Made by a program: the position numbers and the translations under genes
Notes under the pieces: model-generated
Databases searched by the model: none
The model's input: only the letters and a program-made list of their open reading frames with translations
What the model was told of the DNA's origin: nothing
Shown: positions 1 to 9,289 of the stretch, in pieces
How positions within the stretch are numbered: the stretch's first letter is position 1
How the letters are laid out: every line of letters starts with the position of its first letter
Assembly: GCA_028874905.1 (NCBI GenBank)
Contig: JAPPGZ010000107.1
Location: 86,807-150,806, forward strand
DNA: 64,000 nt
DNA from: Gemmatimonadota bacterium
Lineage (GTDB): Bacteria > Gemmatimonadota > Gemmatimonadetes > Longimicrobiales > Gaopeijiaceae
Direction of reading: 5' to 3'

Positions 1-6
1 CCTAAA

Positions 7-633
7 CTACCATCTCGGCGTCTTGACCGCCGGATGTCCCCGGACAAAGAACCTCAGGGGCCAGTCCGCGGCCCGGGATACCCCGATGCGACCTGAACTG
101 CCGATGTCGGCGTCCGCGACAGCCAGTCCCTTCGTGAGTTCGATGGGTGGCCGGGCGAGGTCGTGGTAGTTGTGCCGCAGCGTGATGCCAAGCGCCTGCG
201 CGAGCCGCCCGGGGCCATTGCACAGGTCGCTGGCCCGTCCGCGCCGCTCGGCCATCACGTCCAGACCCGTGGAGGGCTCGAGAGCACGCACGAGAACCGC
301 AGCCGGGTCTCCCGCCTCGCCGGTCACCACGTTGATACAGTGATGTATCCCATAGGAGACGTACACGTAGAGTGTGCCGAGTCCCGCAAACATCGCGTCG
401 TTTCGCGGCGTGCGTCCCTTCGAGGCGTGTGCGTGCGAGGCTGGATCGGTCAGTCCGAGATAGGCCTCGGTTTCCACAATCAGGCCGCCGACCTCCACGC
501 CATCCACCGTCGAGGTCAGGGTACAGCCCAGCAACCGGCGGGCCGCCGCGACGGTGTCGCCCGCAAGATACCTCCAGTCCGTCTGACGGAGGCATGATGC
601 GGGGGCGTCAGCGCGGGTCGCCCGCGCCTTCAC
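7..633 (-). CDS. 3-methyladenine DNA glycosylase (AAG/MPG family)
   Basis: The protein (208 aa) excises alkylated purines such as 3-methyladenine from DNA, opening base-excision repair. It has the hallmark ETEAY segment near residue 54, with the catalytic Glu and the intercalating Tyr at about 56 and 58. The conserved His after DPAS, the TPRN loop, LYVYVSYG and VLVRALEP follow in the order seen in mammalian AAG and Bacillus Aag. Length is normal for the family. The start is GTG and overlaps the 3' end of the NYN gene upstream by 26 bases, so translation is probably coupled. It is the last gene of the aroB-ligase-NYN-glycosylase run. Confidence 0.93.
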   Translation of the reverse strand: MKARATRADAPASCLRQTDWRYLAGDTVAAARRLLGCTLTSTVDGVEVGGLIVETEAYLGLTDPASHAHASKGRTPRNDAMFAGLGTLYVYVSYGIHHCINVVTGEAGDPAAVLVRALEPSTGLDVMAERRGRASDLCNGPGRLAQALGITLRHNYHDLARPPIELTKGLAVADADIGSSGRIGVSRAADWPLRFFVRGHPAVKTPRW

Positions 634-2398
634 GGGAACGGCGGCCGCGGCGGAAAAACCCCATCAGACCGGACCGCGCCGGCTTCGCGTCACCGGAGGC
701 GGCCTTCTCGCGATCAGCCATTGCCACAGCCCGATCCGAACCGCCGGACGGCGCGTCGGACGATCCCCGTGCCGCGCGTCTGGACGAACCGGATGACGAA
801 GAGGTGCCCGACCGGGTCATGGAAGCCTGCGCGGTCGAGGCCCCCGTCGTCCCGCCGGGCTTCCGGGCCGACGTCGGGGAGGCATTTGCCGACTGTCCGG
901 ACTCATCGGCCGCCCTTGACCGCGCCAGGGCGGCACTTCTCCGCTTATAGTCGACCTCCCAGGCGGCCATGACGCTGTTGGCGCGAGCACGAACCGCTTT
1001 CCTTACGCGGTCGGGCTGGCCGTGCAGGACCGAGAAGACCTCGGCGCCGAACGCTTCGACCAGCCGCTCGGCCGTCTTGATCCCTACGCCCTTGTACCGG
1101 TTGGCGAGGTAGCTCTTGATGGATCCCTCCGTCACCGGAAGCCCCAGGGCCTTCGGGTCAAAGGGCATGGCGACCGAGTCAAGCCGAGGCTCCACCAGAG
1201 CAATGCCGTAGCTCCCGTCCCTGGCGCGGTCGAGCCTCACGGCCCCTTGCTTCTCCGCATAGCGCAGGAATTTGCTGAACTTGCCGAAGCCATACGCCGC
1301 TTCGGAGAAGGTTCTGTCGATTGCCAGCATTCGGCGCTTCACGTCAGAGTCGCGCACCCGCCCCTGGTGCTTGCCGCCCACCTCCACCACGGCCCGCTTC
1401 AGCAGGTCCAGCGAAGGGGCCGGGTCCTTTGCGGCGCGGCCCGGCTGGGTCGCGGATGGCTCCCGCGCCGCCTGGGCCCGACTTCCTCCACGCGGGTCCG
1501 TGCCTCGGCCTGCCCTACCGGCCTGCCGTCGCGCTGTAGACGACCGCCTCGTGCGCTTCCGGTTCCCCTCCCCGTTCCCGGCCGTTTCACTCGATTGCTC
1601 AACCGGACCCTTCTTCGCCGCGGCGTCGGCGCGGGGGGCGATATGGTACTGCCCGTTCTCCGCCCGCTCGATATTGAGCAGGCCCCTGTTCGCCGCTTCC
1701 ACAAGGAATTTCGAGAACTTCTTGTAGCCAAGATTCCGTTCGTCAAACGAAGGCGACATCTCCATGATGACCTGCTTGAGCCGGTCGGAGCGCATCACGT
1801 CACCACGAGAAACCATCTGCGCGACCGCCTCTTCCACGCACTGCCAGGCGTCGGGCGCCCCGGTCGTGTGCTCGGAAGTGCGGCTCAGGCCCGTGAGCGC
1901 GGTATACGAGTAGTATTCGTCGCAGTTCTGAACCAGGATGTCCGAACTGGATTCCTGAATCCCTATCCCGATCACGTACTTCCCGTACTCCTTCAGCTTG
2001 AGGACCAGGCTGGAGAAGTCGGAATCGCCGGTCAGCAGGATGAAGGTGCCGATCTCGGGCCGGATGAAGACCAGTTCTATGCCGTCGATCGCCATCCGGA
2101 TGTCGGTCGCGTTCTTCTTCGAGCTGCCGTAGGCGGGCGCAAAGATGAGGTCGATCGAGGCTTCCGAAAGCGGGACGATGTACTGGGGATACCGGCGCCA
2201 GTCCGCATAGGCCCGCTGGACCGTCACCTTGCCCTTGATGATGTCCGAGTCAAGGAGATTCTTCAGTTCCTTGGCCAAGTCACTGCGCATGCCCATCGTG
2301 ACGTTGTCGAAGTCGATGAGCAACGCTGCATTCGGAGCCTCCCGGGGGACCTGTCGACCCGGGTCGGCATGAGCGGTCTTCATATACGGATTCCGCAT
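608..2398 (-). CDS. NYN-domain nuclease with two OST-HTH/LOTUS domains and a hairpin-helix segment
   Basis: An N-terminal NYN/PIN-like domain (about residues 20-180) contains ALLIDFDNV with the metal-binding Asp and LLTGDSDFSSLV with a second acidic cluster; the family are metal-dependent RNases. Two OST-HTH/LOTUS-like RNA-binding repeats follow (about 185-250 and 335-400), each with the G-[YF]-x-KFSKFL core. A helix-hairpin-helix-like stretch (YKGVGIKTAERLVEAFG) comes next, then a Ser/Arg/Gly-rich, probably disordered tail. I chose ATG 2398, two bases after the ligase stop, over the longer frame to 2488 because it precedes the conserved region; ATG 2383 is also possible. The target RNA is unknown. 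The arrangement resembles eukaryotic MARF1/LabA-type proteins. Confidence 0.82.
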   Translation of the reverse strand: MRNPYMKTAHADPGRQVPREAPNAALLIDFDNVTMGMRSDLAKELKNLLDSDIIKGKVTVQRAYADWRRYPQYIVPLSEASIDLIFAPAYGSSKKNATDIRMAIDGIELVFIRPEIGTFILLTGDSDFSSLVLKLKEYGKYVIGIGIQESSSDILVQNCDEYYSYTALTGLSRTSEHTTGAPDAWQCVEEAVAQMVSRGDVMRSDRLKQVIMEMSPSFDERNLGYKKFSKFLVEAANRGLLNIERAENGQYHIAPRADAAAKKGPVEQSSETAGNGEGNRKRTRRSSTARRQAGRAGRGTDPRGGSRAQAAREPSATQPGRAAKDPAPSLDLLKRAVVEVGGKHQGRVRDSDVKRRMLAIDRTFSEAAYGFGKFSKFLRYAEKQGAVRLDRARDGSYGIALVEPRLDSVAMPFDPKALGLPVTEGSIKSYLANRYKGVGIKTAERLVEAFGAEVFSVLHGQPDRVRKAVRARANSVMAAWEVDYKRRSAALARSRAADESGQSANASPTSARKPGGTTGASTAQASMTRSGTSSSSGSSRRAARGSSDAPSGGSDRAVAMADREKAASGDAKPARSGLMGFFRRGRRSREGAGDPR

Positions 2399-2400
2399 CC

Positions 2401-4083
2401 TCAGTCTGCCGTCAAGCGTGGTTTCGCGTTCGCCTTCGGCCGGCCGGTCCGTGCAGAGGACACCTGGCGGGCCAGTTCCTGCCGCCATATGCTGCCCGAG
2501 GCAGTACGCGGAAAGTCGTCCATGAAACTAACAAAGTCCGGCACCTTGTACGCCGAGAGCGTCGCCGCGCTCCACTCCCTGACTTCGTTTTCCGAAACCA
2601 CACCGCCCTCGACGCGGACCACACACGCGCAGATCGCCTCCCCCAGGATCTCGTCCGATACCCCGACTACAACTGCTCGTGCAATGGCGGGATGGGCCAT
2701 CAGGCGATCCTCAAGTTCCTTGGGAAACACATTGAACCCGCCGCGGATCATCACGTCTTCCCTGCGGCCGATCAGGTGGAGACAGCCCTCATCGTCCAGC
2801 ATGCCCAGGTCGCCGGTCTTCAGGAACCCTTCCCCGTCGAACGACGCGGCCGTCTCTTGCGGCTGGCGGTGATACCCGCACATTACGCCGGGCCCCTGCA
2901 CACGGATTTCCCCGACGCTTTCGCCTGGGAGCGGCGTCCCGTCGTCCTCGGTGACGCGTACGGTCGTGCCCTCCAGGGGCCGCCCTACCGTAAACCACCG
3001 CGTCGCAGCTGCTTCCTGGTGGCGCCCGATGGCGAGGGTGGACCCCGCCTCGGTCAGCGAATACGCGATGATCAATGGCACCCCAAAGAACTCCTCCACG
3101 CGGCGCGCAAGCGACTCGCGCACCGGTGCCCCGGCGGCGATGCACAGCCTGAGGGATTCCGGCACCCGCGAGGGATCCTCGATATCCCCAAGTGCCGCAG
3201 CAAAGAGCGTGGGGACCGCGCTGACGATCGTTGCGCCATGGCGTTTCCCCAATGCAAGCGTCTCGGTCGGATCGCACCCGTCCTGCAGAATCAGGCTGGC
3301 TCCCTCGAGGGCCGTACCCAGGAGCCCGGGGCCCAGACCGAAAGCGTGGTGCAGTGCGCCGACTCCGGCCACCACGTCACCGGCGCTCATCCCTGTGGCC
3401 GCTGCCGTGCCGGCGGCCGCGTACAGCAGGTTTGCGTGCGACAGTTCCACACCCTTCGGCTTGCCCGTTGTTCCGAAGGTGTACACGATCGCAAACGGCG
3501 TCCGCGGGTCGACATCCGGCTCCGTGAAGTCACGTCCCCGCCCCGGCGACACGAGGTCTTCCCACTGGAAGATCCGGTCGTCGTACCACAGGTCCTCCTC
3601 TCCCACGGTGACCAGATGCCGGAGTCCCGGCAGCTCGTTGAGCAAGTCCTCGAATAGCTGCAGGTAGTCGATCCCGTACGCATCCTCTGCGGAAACGGCG
3701 CAAACCGCGCCCGAATGCCGCAGCATGTAACGGAGATCCGGCAGCGTCAGCCCTGGATCCAGGGGGACGACTCGAGCCCCCAGCTTGGCCGCGGCAAACA
3801 CCGCGACCGCGAATTCGGGCCATGCCGGCAGCACCAGAGCTACACGGTCACCCTTGCCGATTCCCAGGTTCTTCAACGAGGCTGCGAGAGACAACGCCTG
3901 GGCCTCGACTTCCCCGTACGACCACGTCACGTCACCGAAATGCAGGAACGGCGACCCCGGGGCATCGGCTGCGCGCCGCGCCAGGACCGCAGAGACCGTT
4001 GGATGCGGCGATCCTTCAAGCAAGGCTATGGACCCTCCCCCCACCGGCACCGGGACAGTGCGGCCCGTAAACGCTCGCCACAC
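2401..4083 (-). CDS. AMP-dependent acyl-CoA synthetase/ligase family protein
   Basis: This 560-aa ANL-superfamily protein would activate a carboxylic acid as acyl-AMP and then acyl-CoA. The P-loop is FGTTGKPKG (about residue 205), the A5 motif is AYSLTEAGS, A7 is KTGDLG and A8 is GRREDVMIRGGFN. The A10 motif near the C terminus reads ASGSIWR, so Ser531 sits where the adenylation lysine of GKI/GKxxR is expected; the codon is AGC on rereading. The protein may be impaired in adenylation, catalyse only the thioesterification half, or have another role. The start is GTG. It lies 45 bases downstream of aroB and almost abuts the NYN gene. Confidence 0.85.
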   Translation of the reverse strand: MWRAFTGRTVPVPVGGGSIALLEGSPHPTVSAVLARRAADAPGSPFLHFGDVTWSYGEVEAQALSLAASLKNLGIGKGDRVALVLPAWPEFAVAVFAAAKLGARVVPLDPGLTLPDLRYMLRHSGAVCAVSAEDAYGIDYLQLFEDLLNELPGLRHLVTVGEEDLWYDDRIFQWEDLVSPGRGRDFTEPDVDPRTPFAIVYTFGTTGKPKGVELSHANLLYAAAGTAAATGMSAGDVVAGVGALHHAFGLGPGLLGTALEGASLILQDGCDPTETLALGKRHGATIVSAVPTLFAAALGDIEDPSRVPESLRLCIAAGAPVRESLARRVEEFFGVPLIIAYSLTEAGSTLAIGRHQEAAATRWFTVGRPLEGTTVRVTEDDGTPLPGESVGEIRVQGPGVMCGYHRQPQETAASFDGEGFLKTGDLGMLDDEGCLHLIGRREDVMIRGGFNVFPKELEDRLMAHPAIARAVVVGVSDEILGEAICACVVRVEGGVVSENEVREWSAATLSAYKVPDFVSFMDDFPRTASGSIWRQELARQVSSARTGRPKANAKPRLTAD

Positions 4084-4128
4084 GCGGCAGCCCGGTCAAA
4101 TGCCGCGTGATCGAAGCGGACTTGCGGC

Positions 4129-5256
4129 TCAATGCCACCTCTCCATCATCTTCACAAACTCCTGCAGCTCCACCGGGATGGTGACCTCGCTCCCTCTTGC
4201 CACACGACCGAGCTCCTCCAGCCGAACCAGGTGCATGACGCCCGACCGGTTCTTCTTGTCTCTCGTCATCCGGTCGGCAAGCCGTTGCGGCTGCTTCAGC
4301 CCGTCGTGGGAGTCGGGCAGTCCGAAGGCGCGCACAAGACGCCGGATGCGGTCGGCCGTGCCCTTGGCCGTGACGGACAGTTCCTCTCCGATTCTTGCTT
4401 CCACCGCCATCCCTACGGCCACCGCGTGGCCATGTGACAGCCTGTAGCCCGACTCGGCTTCGAGCGCGTGGCCCACGGTATGCCCAAAGTTGAGTATTTG
4501 GCGGCGCCCCGCCTCGAATTCGTCAGCCGACACGACCCCGGCCTTGATCTCAACCGAGCGGACCACCGCGCGCTCCACGTCCTCTCCGCGGCCATCGAGC
4601 AGCGATGCGGCCCGGCTCTCCAACCACTGCCCGTAGTCCGCATCCACGATGACACCGTGCTTGACCGCCTCGGCAAACCCCTCCGCTCTGGCGCCGCGCC
4701 CGAGCGTGACCAGGAAATCGGGATCTGCCAGGACCACTTCGGGCGCGTGGAACGCTCCCACGAGGTTCTTGCCCAGCGGGTGGTCCACACCGGTCTTGCC
4801 CCCGACGGACGCATCGATCATGGCCAGGGTTGTGGTGGGAACCTGAACGAGGGGGACTCCGCGCATATACGTCGCAGCAACGAAGCCCGCGACATCGCCG
4901 ACCACCCCACCTCCCAGTGAAACGACGCAACTGTCCCGTCCCAGGCGAGCCTCGAGGAGCGAGTCGGTGAGTGCCGCCCACGTTTCTCTGGTCTTGTGGG
5001 CTTCTCCGGCGGGAAAGGAGACCGATACCACGTCGATTCCGGCCGAAGCCAGCTGCGCTTGCAACTCACTGCCCCAAAGTCTTTTCACGTTGTGGTCGGT
5101 GATCAGGGCGCATCGACCCGATGGCGCGGCGTCAGCCACCGCTGAGTCGAGAAGCCGGCGCACTCCGTCACCGACGTGCACACGGTAGCCGCCAAACGCG
5201 GAACGAACGGACACTTCGCTGTGCTTTACCAGTGACCGCTCCAGTTGCCTGATCAC
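4129..5256 (-). CDS. aroB: 3-dehydroquinate synthase
   Basis: AroB converts DAHP to 3-dehydroquinate, the second step of the shikimate pathway, using NAD and a divalent metal. The protein is 375 aa. It shows the NAD-binding GGGVVGDVAGFVAATYMRG and PTTTLAMIDASVGGKTG segments, the KNLVGAFHAP loop, EGFAEAVKHG with a metal-ligand Glu, and NFGHTVGHALE with two metal-ligand His. Length is typical. Translation starts at GTG. About 255 bases separate it from the divergent penicillin-binding protein gene, so promoters for both probably lie there. No other aromatic-pathway gene is adjacent; a chorismate mutase lies 26 kb away. Confidence 0.96.
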   Translation of the reverse strand: MIRQLERSLVKHSEVSVRSAFGGYRVHVGDGVRRLLDSAVADAAPSGRCALITDHNVKRLWGSELQAQLASAGIDVVSVSFPAGEAHKTRETWAALTDSLLEARLGRDSCVVSLGGGVVGDVAGFVAATYMRGVPLVQVPTTTLAMIDASVGGKTGVDHPLGKNLVGAFHAPEVVLADPDFLVTLGRGARAEGFAEAVKHGVIVDADYGQWLESRAASLLDGRGEDVERAVVRSVEIKAGVVSADEFEAGRRQILNFGHTVGHALEAESGYRLSHGHAVAVGMAVEARIGEELSVTAKGTADRIRRLVRAFGLPDSHDGLKQPQRLADRMTRDKKNRSGVMHLVRLEELGRVARGSEVTIPVELQEFVKMMERWH

Positions 5257-5511
5257 CGCGGATGGCCCAAATGAAGCATCATCGTCAGTTGGCGCCCGGT
5301 CAACCCGTTCCCGCGCACGGCGCGCAGTTCAAGGATCCGTGTGCGGTGGCGGACAACGAAGCGCGGCATCGCACGATCCAAATGGTGATAGATTGGAGCG
5401 GGCGGACGTGGCCACAAAACCGGTCGAAAGCAGCCGTCACGACGGGCGAAACCGGAACGGGTGCGGGCGCGTCTGGGGCGGACACTCGCAGGATCGGGAG
5501 GAACGATAAGC

Positions 5512-7659
5512 GTGTTGCGGGGAGTCTTGAGGAGGATTCAGCGCATCCCTCGAACAGTCTGGTTCGTGGCCCTGTTTCTCGGCGCCGCCGGGCTTGGGCT
5601 CGCCGCGGGCTCCTGGCGAAACCTGTGCGCCAACTGTCCTTCGATCGCTCAAATCTACACCTACGAACCACAGCAGACGTCGAAGGTCTTCGCGCGCGAT
5701 TCGACGCTGGTCAGCGAAATCGGTCTGGAGCGCCGCACTCCCGTGTCGCTGGCCAGTCTTCCGGCACACGTTCCCCAGGCGTTCATCGCGATCGAGGATC
5801 GTCGCTTCTATTCGCACGGAGGTCTCGACTGGCGCGGTATCGCGCGCGCTGGCCTGGAGGCGATAAGGAACCTGTCGCTGTCCGGTGCCGGCGGCAGTAC
5901 GATCACGCAGCAGCTGGCACGGCACATGTTCACGGATCGCATCGGCTTCGAGAAGAGGGTGTTGCGCAAGCTCAAGGAATGGCAGGTCGCGCTCGCACTG
6001 GAGGAAGCGTATACCAAGGACCAGATCATCGAGGCATACATGAACCAAATCGGGTATGCCCACGGCTGGTACGGACTTCAGACTGCATCGCGGAACTACT
6101 TTGGTAAGAACGCGATCGACATGAACCCGGCGGAAGCCGCCCTGCTGGCAGCGATTGCCAACCTGCCGGAGGTCTACAGTCCCTTCAACAACTCCGACGC
6201 CGGACTGCGACGCCGCAATCTCGTTCTGGATCTGATGACGCGCGAGGGCTATCTCACCGGGGAGAAAGCGGAGCTCTGGAAGGCCGAGCCCCTACCCACC
6301 GAGCGGGCTCGCAACGTGCAGGTGCAGGCTCCGTACTTCGTGGAATGGGTGCGGGGGATTCTCGCCGACCGGTTCGGGGGCAAGCTCTACACTGGGGGGC
6401 TGAGAATCTACACCACGCTCGATCTCGAAATGCAGGCGGCAGCCCGAGCCGCCATGGAAAACGGCTGGGACAGGATCGAGCAGCGGCCCGGGTTCACCCA
6501 CATGACCTATCGGGAATTCGCCGACCAGACGGACGGGGCAGACGTTCCGGCAATCCCCTACGTGCAAGGAATGTTCATCGCCGCCGACCCTGCCACGGGT
6601 CATGTTCGCGCGATGATCGGTGGGCGGGACTTCGTGCATTCCAAGTTCAACCGGGCAATCCAGGCGAGGCGGCAGGCAGGGTCGTCCTTCAAGCCGTTCG
6701 TCTATACGGCGGCGCTGGAAAGCGGTATCCCGGCTTCGGAAGTCTTCCAGGACGGCCCGGTCATCCTTGACCAGGTGGACGGCACGACATGGGCCCCCAG
6801 CAACTACGAACCGGAGTTCCTCGGGTCGATCACCATGCGCGAAGCCATGAGCAAGTCGATCAACATGGTGGCGATCAAGGTCGGCATGCAGGTGGGACTG
6901 GAGAGCGTAGGCCAGATGGCCCGCCGTCTGGGCATCCGAACGGAGGTGGAACGGTATCCGTCGAGCGCGATCGGCGCCGCCGAGGTCATCCCCATCCAGA
7001 TGCTGGAAGCGTATTCGGTGTTCGCGACACTGGGGGAGAGGGTTCGCGCATTCCCGATCCTGAGGGTCGAAAGCGCCGATGGCGAGGTGCTTTGGGAACC
7101 CAGGCCCGAGCGCACCCGGGTGCTGGACCCGCTCGTGGCCAGGCTGGCCGTATCCATGCTGGAAGAAGTCGTGGCGCGGGGAACCGGGAACAGCGGAATC
7201 CGCCTCGTGGCGGGACTGCCCGACGACGTGCCCGCGGCAGGCAAGACGGGTACAACCAACGAAGGCAGAAACGTCTGGTTCCTGGGCTTCACCCCGACCC
7301 TGGCTGCAGCGGTCTGGTTCGGGATGGACCAGCCTGTCCCGATTGTCCCCCGCGCCACCGGCGGCGGACTTGCGTCGCCTGTCTGGGGCGAGTTCATGAG
7401 GCGCGTATACCACGGCGACAGGCCCTCGGACGGCGAGCCAATGCTCGCCAGCGAGTCACACGCACTCCTGCCCGTACCCGACCCGTGGCCCATACCCGCC
7501 ACATTGACTACTCGCCGGGTCGACAGCCGGACCGGTTTGCTCGCATCCCGGTGGTGCCCACCGGACGATGCCTATGACGAGTTGTACCTTCCCGGCACCG
7601 AGCCTTTGCAGCCGTGTGATCGTCCCGACCAGTCGATCATTCCGAACCGCGAGCCCTGA
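5512..7659 (+). CDS. class A penicillin-binding protein (bifunctional transglycosylase/transpeptidase)
   Basis: This inner-membrane enzyme polymerises and cross-links peptidoglycan. A short cytoplasmic N terminus and one membrane anchor (about residues 15-35) precede a GT51 transglycosylase domain with IEDRRFYSHGG (catalytic Glu), GGSTITQQLARHMF and the KDQIIEAYMN stretch. The transpeptidase domain carries the SxxK serine at about 391 (SSFK), SxN as SIN in AMSKSIN, and KTGTT at about 578. I chose GTG 5512 because GGGAGG lies 10 bases upstream and the membrane segment follows at once. The open frame extends to 5461 without support. At about 715 aa it is a normal PBP1a/1c-size protein. Confidence 0.93.
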   Translation: MLRGVLRRIQRIPRTVWFVALFLGAAGLGLAAGSWRNLCANCPSIAQIYTYEPQQTSKVFARDSTLVSEIGLERRTPVSLASLPAHVPQAFIAIEDRRFYSHGGLDWRGIARAGLEAIRNLSLSGAGGSTITQQLARHMFTDRIGFEKRVLRKLKEWQVALALEEAYTKDQIIEAYMNQIGYAHGWYGLQTASRNYFGKNAIDMNPAEAALLAAIANLPEVYSPFNNSDAGLRRRNLVLDLMTREGYLTGEKAELWKAEPLPTERARNVQVQAPYFVEWVRGILADRFGGKLYTGGLRIYTTLDLEMQAAARAAMENGWDRIEQRPGFTHMTYREFADQTDGADVPAIPYVQGMFIAADPATGHVRAMIGGRDFVHSKFNRAIQARRQAGSSFKPFVYTAALESGIPASEVFQDGPVILDQVDGTTWAPSNYEPEFLGSITMREAMSKSINMVAIKVGMQVGLESVGQMARRLGIRTEVERYPSSAIGAAEVIPIQMLEAYSVFATLGERVRAFPILRVESADGEVLWEPRPERTRVLDPLVARLAVSMLEEVVARGTGNSGIRLVAGLPDDVPAAGKTGTTNEGRNVWFLGFTPTLAAAVWFGMDQPVPIVPRATGGGLASPVWGEFMRRVYHGDRPSDGEPMLASESHALLPVPDPWPIPATLTTRRVDSRTGLLASRWCPPDDAYDELYLPGTEPLQPCDRPDQSIIPNREP

Positions 7660-7679
7660 TTCCGCCACCAAACCGAGCC

Positions 7680-7904
7680 ATGACCGATTCCCCTCCCCGC
7701 ATCTTTATCTTCGAGACCACCCACCATGCGATGTGGGCCGAGGACGTTGCCCGCGAGCAGGCGATACCCGTGGAGGTCGTACCCGCGCCACCGGAGGGCG
7801 GCGCCAAGTGCGGAATCGCCCTGCGCATCCCTGACCGCCGCGCGGACGAGCTCACAAACGCACTCGACGACGAACGGATTCTCTATCGGATTCTACAGGC
7901 CTGA
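7680..7904 (+). CDS. DUF3343 family protein (putative Se/S carrier-like)
   Basis: A 74-aa cytosolic protein matching the DUF3343 pattern: an N-terminal beta strand (IFIFETTHHA), a VEVVPAPPEGGAKCGIALRI core with the conserved Cys-Gly, and a short C-terminal helix. Members have been proposed as sulfur or selenium carriers because of the CG motif, but the role is not established here. It begins 20 bases after the penicillin-binding protein stop and may share its transcript. No selenium-metabolism gene is visible nearby. Confidence 0.72.
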   Translation: MTDSPPRIFIFETTHHAMWAEDVAREQAIPVEVVPAPPEGGAKCGIALRIPDRRADELTNALDDERILYRILQA

Positions 7905-7965
7905 ACCCGCCGGGCTGGCCTGAACCCGCGAGCGGCGCGGCGCGCGTGCCGGCCGGCACTCCCAG

Positions 7966-9279
7966 TCAACCGCTGACCACACGTTCGAGGACAAGCGGCA
8001 ATGGATCGCCTGCCAGCCGGTCCGCAATCCTGACCGCGTCTTCCAACACCCTGGCCCCAACGAACAGGTCGTCCGGCGAGGCGCCGTGGACGATGGCAAG
8101 AGGATCACCGCGGGACACCCGGTCACCCACCTGGACGCACAGTTCAAAGCCGACGCTGGGATCCAAGTCCTGATCCTGGCGTGTCCGGCCCCCACCCATT
8201 GGAATCACTCCATACCCGAGCGCACGAGGATCGATTCGCGAGATCAACCCTCCCCTGTTCGCGGGAACGACCTTGGTTATCGGTGCAACGGGCAATCCGT
8301 AGTTGTCCCTTGAGTAACGCAACGTGCCCCCCTGGGCGGTCACGAGTCGCCGGAACCGCTCCAGCGCGCCTCCACCCGCCAGGACGTCGCCCGCGCGCCT
8401 GCGCCCCTCCTCCAGCGTCAGCACCAGACCGGCCGAGAGCGCCATCTCCCCGGCCAGTTCCACCACCAGGTCGCGCAACTCGTCCGGTCCTTCGCCCGAC
8501 AGACACGCCACCGCTTCACGGACTTCGAGGGCGTTGCCGACAGACATTCCAAGCGGCCGGTCCATCGCCGACAGAACTGCGGTCACGGCCAGACCACGGG
8601 CGCGCCCGACGCCGACCATCGCCCGGGCGAGTCTCCTCGCATCCTCGATTCGGGACAGGAAGGCACCCGAGCCCACCTTGACGTCCAGCACGAGGCCGTC
8701 CAGGCTCTCCGCCAGCTTCTTGGACATGATCGACGCAGTGATCAGCGGAAGGGAAGGCACCGTAGCGGTGACATCGCGCAGCGCGTACAGGCGCCGGTCC
8801 AGCGGAGCGATCTCGTCCGTCTGACCGACCATCGCGCACCCGACCGAATCGAGGACCGTGTTGAAACGTTCCAGCGAAACACGGGTCCGGAACCCGGGAA
8901 TCGATTCGAGCTTGTCCAGGGTCCCACCGGTGTGCCCAAGACTACGTCCCGACATCATCGGCACGACCATGCCCATTTCCGCAGCAAGAGGGGCGAGCAC
9001 AATCGACACCTTGTCCCCCACCCCGCCCGTCGAGTGCTTGTCCACCCGCGGACCCGCGACACGGCCTCTGGCGAGGACATTGCCGGAGCGCAACATGACA
9101 TCGACCAGGGTCTCCAACTCCGAGTCGTCAAGCCCCTCGAAATAGACGGCCATGAGGAACGCAGCCATCTGGTCGTCCCCCACGTCGCCTTGGAGGTAGC
9201 CGTTCAGCAACCCCTCCAGTTCCTGCCGGGACAGCGCATGACCGTCCCGCTTGCGGGCAATCAGCTGCTGGGGGATCAT
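7966..9279 (-). CDS. deoA: thymidine / pyrimidine-nucleoside phosphorylase
   Basis: The enzyme phosphorolyses thymidine or other pyrimidine nucleosides to base plus (deoxy)ribose-1-phosphate. At about 437 aa it contains the family signature MSGRSLGHTGGTLDKLE, the phosphate-binding KHSTGGVGDKVS loop and SIMSKKLAE. An alpha/beta C-terminal domain includes RPLGMSVGNALEV and VGDRVSRGDPLA. I start at ATG 9279 (MIPQQLIARKRDG), which matches the usual N terminus; the frame runs to GTG 9309 inside the upstream gene. The start lies 10 bases after the membrane-protein stop, so the two are likely co-transcribed. Substrate (thymidine only, or uridine too) cannot be decided. Confidence 0.93.
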   Translation of the reverse strand: MIPQQLIARKRDGHALSRQELEGLLNGYLQGDVGDDQMAAFLMAVYFEGLDDSELETLVDVMLRSGNVLARGRVAGPRVDKHSTGGVGDKVSIVLAPLAAEMGMVVPMMSGRSLGHTGGTLDKLESIPGFRTRVSLERFNTVLDSVGCAMVGQTDEIAPLDRRLYALRDVTATVPSLPLITASIMSKKLAESLDGLVLDVKVGSGAFLSRIEDARRLARAMVGVGRARGLAVTAVLSAMDRPLGMSVGNALEVREAVACLSGEGPDELRDLVVELAGEMALSAGLVLTLEEGRRRAGDVLAGGGALERFRRLVTAQGGTLRYSRDNYGLPVAPITKVVPANRGGLISRIDPRALGYGVIPMGGGRTRQDQDLDPSVGFELCVQVGDRVSRGDPLAIVHGASPDDLFVGARVLEDAVRIADRLAGDPLPLVLERVVSG

Positions 9280-9289
9280 CCTTCCACGC

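Noticed and set aside
1022..2872. 616-aa plus-strand open frame opposite the NYN and ligase genes
   Set aside because: No conserved motif, while the opposite strand has clear domain matches.
2401..5256. Acyl-CoA ligase as a menaquinone or shikimate-linked enzyme
   Set aside because: Adjacency to aroB alone does not support it; no MenE-specific signature was seen.
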